DNA of 9,688 nucleotides from Bacillota bacterium (GTDB lineage Bacteria > Bacillota > Sulfobacillia > Symbiobacteriales > Symbiobacteriaceae), in NCBI GenBank assembly GCA_028287415.1, contig JAQBPS010000617.1, positions 1 to 9,688 of the forward strand, given 5' to 3'. Position 1 is the stretch's first letter. Each line of letters opens with the position of its first letter. The notes beneath the pieces were generated by a model. It searched no databases. It saw only the letters and a list, made by a program, of their open reading frames with translations, and was not told the origin of the DNA. Below, in pieces: positions 6,910 to 9,688 of this stretch. The translations under genes and the position numbers were made by a program.

Positions 6910-8513
6910 GGCGCGCAAAACGGGCGCTGATCACAGTACTGACCCTGGTTAGCCTGCTGGTCGCAGCCTGCAGCAGCGGCGGCAGCAAGGCGCCCAGCGG
7001 TCTGCCCGGGGATGCGGCCGGGGCACCCAGGGCCGGCGGCACGCTGGTGGTCGGCAGCCACGCCGCCCACAAGAGCCTGGCGCCGTACCACTGGAGCTCA
7101 TCGGCGGACCTGCTGCCGATCAACCTGATCCATGAGGGTCTTGTCACCTTTGTCGAGGGTTACAAGGTGGTGCCGCGGCTCGCTCTGACCTGGGAGACCA
7201 GTCAGGACGGCCTCACCTGGACCTTCCATCTGCGCCAGGGAGTCAAGTGGCACGACGGCGTGGAGTTCACTGCGGACGATGTGAAGTTCAGCCTGGAGCT
7301 TTACAAGAACCCGACGACCAAAGCGAAGCAGATGGCCGATTTCCAGGCGATCAAGGAAGTGCAGGTCAAGGACAAGTACACTGCGGTCGTGATCCTGAGC
7401 GAGCCCTACGCGCCGTTCCTGCGCAAGGTCGCATCGCAGGGCATGCTGCCCAAGCACTACCACGAGAAGCTGACCCCCGAGGAATACGAGCGGAAGCCGA
7501 TCGGCACCGGCCCGTACAAGCTCCAGGAGTGGGCGCCCAACCAGTACGTCAAGCTGGTAGCCAACCCTGACTACTGGGACGGAAAGCCGCAGTTCGATGC
7601 GATCGAGAACCGGGAGATCCCCGAGGTGGCCACCCGCATGCTGGCCTTGCGGTCCGGTGAGATTCAGCTGGACAACTGGTACCCGCCGCCCGAGGAAGTG
7701 GCCAAGTTCAAGGCGGACAAGAACTTTCAGGTCACCACCGAGCAGACGCTCGGCACGATGGTCCTGAATCTGAACAACACCAACCCGATCCTGAAGGACA
7801 AGCGGGTCCGCCAGGCGATCGCCATGGGCATTGACCGTCAGGCGATTATCCGTGACCTGTGGAAAGGGCTGGGCGTGCTGGCGAACGGTCCGGTGCCCCC
7901 GGCCATGGAGTGGTACAACCCGAACGTGAAGAGCTACCCGTACGACCCGGAAGCGGCGAAGAAGCTGCTGGAGGAGGCCGGCTGGAAGCCGGGGCCCGAC
8001 GGCGTCCGGGTGAACGGCGAGGGCAAGCGCCTGGCGTTTACAACCCTGGTGATCCAGGGCGATGAGGACCGCGGCCAGATCGCCGTGACCGCCCAGCAGT
8101 GGCTCAAGCAGGTCGGCATTGAGATGAAGATCGAGCGGAATGAATCCGGCATGCTGATCGACCGGGTCTGGAAGACGCGGCAGTTCGATGCAGCCCTGTA
8201 CACGTGGACGCTCGGCGGCTTCTCCGGGGATCCGGATGTGGCCCCGCAGTGGAGCTGTAACGGGACGGACAACCAGGCCCTGTACTGCGATCCGGCGATG
8301 GACAAGCTGATCGCCGACGGTGCCCGGGAGATGGACTGGGAGAAGCGGAAGGCGATCTACGGCCGCATTCAGGAGAAGCTGGCCGAGGATCTGCCGATGA
8401 TCTTCCTCATGCAGCCGCTGATGCCGCACGTGGCCAGCGCCAAGATTGCGGGCATCAAGGACGGCAACTTCAATACGATTGAGGTCCTGTACAAGGCCTG
8501 GTTCAAGGAGTAG
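6906..8513 (+). CDS. ABC transporter solute-binding lipoprotein, family 5 (peptide type, system 2)
   Basis: A 535-residue extracytoplasmic binding protein, full length for DppA/OppA-type proteins. Residues 1-22 form a lipoprotein signal: basic MRRAKR, a hydrophobic core, then the lipobox VAAC with lipidated Cys22 followed by SSGGS. A linker runs to about residue 43, then GGTLVVG starts the mature domain. Family motifs are WTFHLRQGVKWHDG (105-118) with FTADDVKFSL (121-130), GTGPYKL (200-206), NPDYWDGKP (220-228) and VRQAIAMGIDR (301-311). Cys451 and Cys461 flank a short loop and could form a disulfide outside the cell. The start is TTG 6906, sharing TTGA with the upstream stop; no better in-frame start gives a complete signal peptide. 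It is clearly a distant paralogue of the protein at 1-1203, so the operon carries two related systems. The ligand is unknown; a peptide or modified amino acid is inferred from the enzyme genes upstream. Confidence 0.95.
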   Translation: MRRAKRALITVLTLVSLLVAACSSGGSKAPSGLPGDAAGAPRAGGTLVVGSHAAHKSLAPYHWSSSADLLPINLIHEGLVTFVEGYKVVPRLALTWETSQDGLTWTFHLRQGVKWHDGVEFTADDVKFSLELYKNPTTKAKQMADFQAIKEVQVKDKYTAVVILSEPYAPFLRKVASQGMLPKHYHEKLTPEEYERKPIGTGPYKLQEWAPNQYVKLVANPDYWDGKPQFDAIENREIPEVATRMLALRSGEIQLDNWYPPPEEVAKFKADKNFQVTTEQTLGTMVLNLNNTNPILKDKRVRQAIAMGIDRQAIIRDLWKGLGVLANGPVPPAMEWYNPNVKSYPYDPEAAKKLLEEAGWKPGPDGVRVNGEGKRLAFTTLVIQGDEDRGQIAVTAQQWLKQVGIEMKIERNESGMLIDRVWKTRQFDAALYTWTLGGFSGDPDVAPQWSCNGTDNQALYCDPAMDKLIADGAREMDWEKRKAIYGRIQEKLAEDLPMIFLMQPLMPHVASAKIAGIKDGNFNTIEVLYKAWFKE

Positions 8514-8548
8514 GCAGGAAGGGGGGCCGGACAGGCCCCCTGCGGCAA
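8514..8548 (+). other. GC-rich hairpin between binding protein and permease genes
   Basis: GGGGGCC (8522-8528) and GGCCCCC (8534-8540) form a perfect 7-bp stem with a GGACA loop. The stem can extend by GCA (8514-8516) pairing with TGC (8541-8543), with five bases bulged on the 5' side. No T-run follows, so it is not a typical intrinsic terminator. It begins directly after the TAG of the binding-protein gene and ends just before the next ribosome binding site. A role in protecting the upstream message, raising binding protein over permease, or in attenuation is inference. Confidence 0.6.
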
Positions 8549-8554
8549 AGGAGG
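8549..8554 (+). promoter_or_regulatory. Ribosome binding site pointing to a CTG start
   Basis: AGGAGG, a full Shine-Dalgarno match, lies 8 bases before the in-frame CTG at 8563. The only nearby ATG (8556) is one base from the site and in a different frame from the permease. Confidence 0.7.
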
Positions 8555-8562
8555 GATGCGTT

Positions 8563-9495
8563 CTGGGCCTCGCAGTCTATGCGGCCAAGCGGCTCCTGGC
8601 GGCGGTGCCGGTGCTCTTCATTGTCACGCTCGTGGTCTTCGGGGTGCTGCACATGGCCCCGGGCGACCCGGCGCTGATTCTGGCCGGACCTTCGGAGGCC
8701 ACGCCGGCGGTGCTGGCCCAGATCCGCCAGGAATGGGGCCTGAACGACCCGGTGTATGTGCAGTACGTGCGGTGGGCGGGCCGGATCGTCCGCGGCGACC
8801 TCGGACTCTCCATGGCCTACAACAAAATGCCCGTCGCCGACCTGCTCCGGGTGGCGGTGCCGAAAACGCTCAACCTCAACCTGGCGGCGATCCTCTTCGG
8901 GCTGGTGGTGGCGGTGCCGGCGGGGGTGATCTGTGCGATCCGCAAGTACTCGCTGTGGGACCACGCTTTGAGCCTGCTGTCGCTCCTGGGGATCTCCATG
9001 CCGAGCTTCTGGCTGGCGCTCATGATGATGATCCTGTTCTCGGTCAAGCTCCACTGGCTGCCGACCGCAGGCGCAACCACTTGGAAGCACTACGTCATGC
9101 CGACCATTGCCCTGGGCGCCGCCCTGGCGGGCGGCCTCGCCCAGATCATCCGCTCGTCAGTCCTGGAGGCGATTTCCAATGACTACGTGCGCACCGCCAG
9201 GGCCAAGGGGCTGACAGAGCGCACGGTGCTGTTCAAGCACGTGCTGAAGAACGCGGCGATCCCCATTGTGACCTACCTGGGTTACCGCGTCGCTTACCTG
9301 ATGAGCGGCCTGGTGGTGGTGGAGACCGTGTTCGCCTGGCCCGGCATGGGCCGGCTGGCGGCGGATGCGCTCTTCCGGCGGGATTACTTCGTGGTACAGG
9401 CGACCGTGCTGGTGGGCGCCGTGACCGTGGTGTTGGCAAACCTGCTGGTCGACCTGCTCTACGGCACGCTCGACCCGCACATTCGCTACCAGTGA
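8563..9495 (+). CDS. DppB-type ABC transporter permease (system 2), probable CTG start
   Basis: Inner-membrane permease, 310 residues if read from CTG 8563. It has a basic N-terminus (AAKR, 7-10), a first hydrophobic segment (11-31), APGDP (32-36), further membrane segments near 105-125, 135-160, 180-196, 235-255 and 278-300, the EAA-type loop RTARAKGL at 210-217 then HVLKN (226-230), and a DPHIRYQ end. The aligned start of the first DppB-type permease is 34 residues up to PGDP, against 36 here, which fits CTG 8563. No ATG, GTG or TTG occurs in frame between the previous gene's stop and the first membrane segment. GTG 8605 would remove part of that segment, and in-frame starts further upstream lie inside the binding-protein gene. 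The alternatives are a sequencing error or a small frameshift joining it to ATG 8556. It is preceded by a 49-base gap holding a hairpin and an AGGAGG site. Confidence 0.9.
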   Translation: MGLAVYAAKRLLAAVPVLFIVTLVVFGVLHMAPGDPALILAGPSEATPAVLAQIRQEWGLNDPVYVQYVRWAGRIVRGDLGLSMAYNKMPVADLLRVAVPKTLNLNLAAILFGLVVAVPAGVICAIRKYSLWDHALSLLSLLGISMPSFWLALMMMILFSVKLHWLPTAGATTWKHYVMPTIALGAALAGGLAQIIRSSVLEAISNDYVRTARAKGLTERTVLFKHVLKNAAIPIVTYLGYRVAYLMSGLVVVETVFAWPGMGRLAADALFRRDYFVVQATVLVGAVTVVLANLLVDLLYGTLDPHIRYQ

Positions 9496-9500
9496 GGAGG
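9495..9500 (+). promoter_or_regulatory. Ribosome binding site of the second DppC-type permease
   Basis: AGGAGG begins on the last base of the TGA stop (9493-9495) of the DppB-type gene and lies 6 bases before ATG 9507. This fixes that start and indicates coupled translation. Confidence 0.85.
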
Positions 9501-9506
9501 GCGCGT

Positions 9507-9688
9507 ATGGCAATGGCCGACAAAGTGGCTCCGGCAGCAGAGCACGCGGTGGCGCACTCCTCCTTCTGGGGCAAAGCCTGGCGCCGCTTCCGGCGGCACA
9601 AGCTGGCCATGGTCGGTGCGGTGATCATTCTGCTGCTCTGCCTGGTGGCGATCTTCGCCCCCCAGCTGGCACCGCACGATCCGCTGCT
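9507..9688 (+). CDS. DppC-type ABC transporter permease (system 2), 3'-truncated by window edge
   Basis: Only the first 60 residues are in the window. They show a hydrophilic leader of about 20 residues (MAMADKVAPAAEHAVAHSS), a basic stretch (WRRFRRHKLAM, 25-35), one hydrophobic segment (about 36-52) and APQLAPHDPL, the DppC/OppC first-helix exit motif; the first DppC-type permease has APYIAPYDP at the same place. The leader is some 15 residues longer than that of the first DppC-type protein. A second ATG at residue 3 is possible, but the AGGAGG spacing favours ATG 9507. It would pair with the DppB-type permease 11 bases upstream. ATPase genes, absent from the window, would be expected further downstream; this is inference. 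Confidence 0.9.
   Translation, partial: MAMADKVAPAAEHAVAHSSFWGKAWRRFRRHKLAMVGAVIILLLCLVAIFAPQLAPHDPL

Noticed and set aside
7098..8429. 443-codon open frame on the minus strand opposite the second binding protein
   Set aside because: Lies wholly within a well-supported + strand gene; the translation has low-complexity His/Leu/Arg-rich sequence and no domain.
8521..8545. Hairpin as a rho-independent terminator
   Set aside because: The stem is followed by TGCGGCAAAGG, with no T-run, and the downstream genes belong to the same importer.
8556..9182. ATG 8556 just after the AGGAGG site, opening a 208-codon + frame
   Set aside because: The frame is not that of the permease, its product is Gly/Pro/Arg-rich with no membrane segments, and the ATG is only one base from the ribosome binding site.

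Overview
The window is GC-rich bacterial DNA with every gene on the + strand. Ten protein-coding genes sit end to end, most separated by 3 to 12 bases. Two permease-type joints carry AGGAGG ribosome binding sites that overlap the preceding stop codon, and ATG, GTG and TTG starts are mixed. The strong Shine-Dalgarno signals, high GC and gene content would fit a GC-rich Firmicute (Symbiobacterium-like) or a Deinococcus/Thermus-type organism. This placement is inference; no taxonomic marker is present. No promoter, tRNA, rRNA, CRISPR array or mobile element was seen, and the operon extends beyond both ends of the window.

Layout: (1) Bases 1-2977 hold the end of one peptide-type ABC uptake system: a family 5 solute-binding protein lacking its N-terminus, a DppB-type permease and a DppC-type permease. 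(2) Bases 2989-6909 hold a four-enzyme cassette: a class A beta-lactamase-fold serine hydrolase without a signal peptide, a COG3375-type GNAT acyltransferase, an enolase-superfamily N-succinylamino acid racemase/o-succinylbenzoate synthase, and an M19 (renal dipeptidase-like) amidohydrolase homologue. (3) Bases 6906-9688 hold a second peptide-type ABC system: a full-length lipoprotein solute-binding protein, a DppB-type permease and the start of a DppC-type permease. No ABC ATPase gene lies in the window.

How the genes may work together: a GNAT succinyltransferase beside an N-succinylamino acid racemase is the core of a known route that turns D-amino acids into L-amino acids (N-succinylation, racemisation, L-specific desuccinylation). 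Here the pair lies between two peptide importers and two hydrolase-fold proteins, which suggests uptake and salvage of peptides containing D-amino acids, such as cell-wall fragments. The usual M20 desuccinylase is not seen. Both hydrolase-fold proteins lack family-typical catalytic residues: the M19 homologue lacks the HxD pair and the bridging Glu, and the serine hydrolase has no ExxLN omega-loop motif. The true chemistry of this cassette is therefore an open question. Other points of note are a probable CTG start for the second DppB-type permease and a GC-rich hairpin in the only sizeable gap (8514-8562), between the second binding protein and its permeases.
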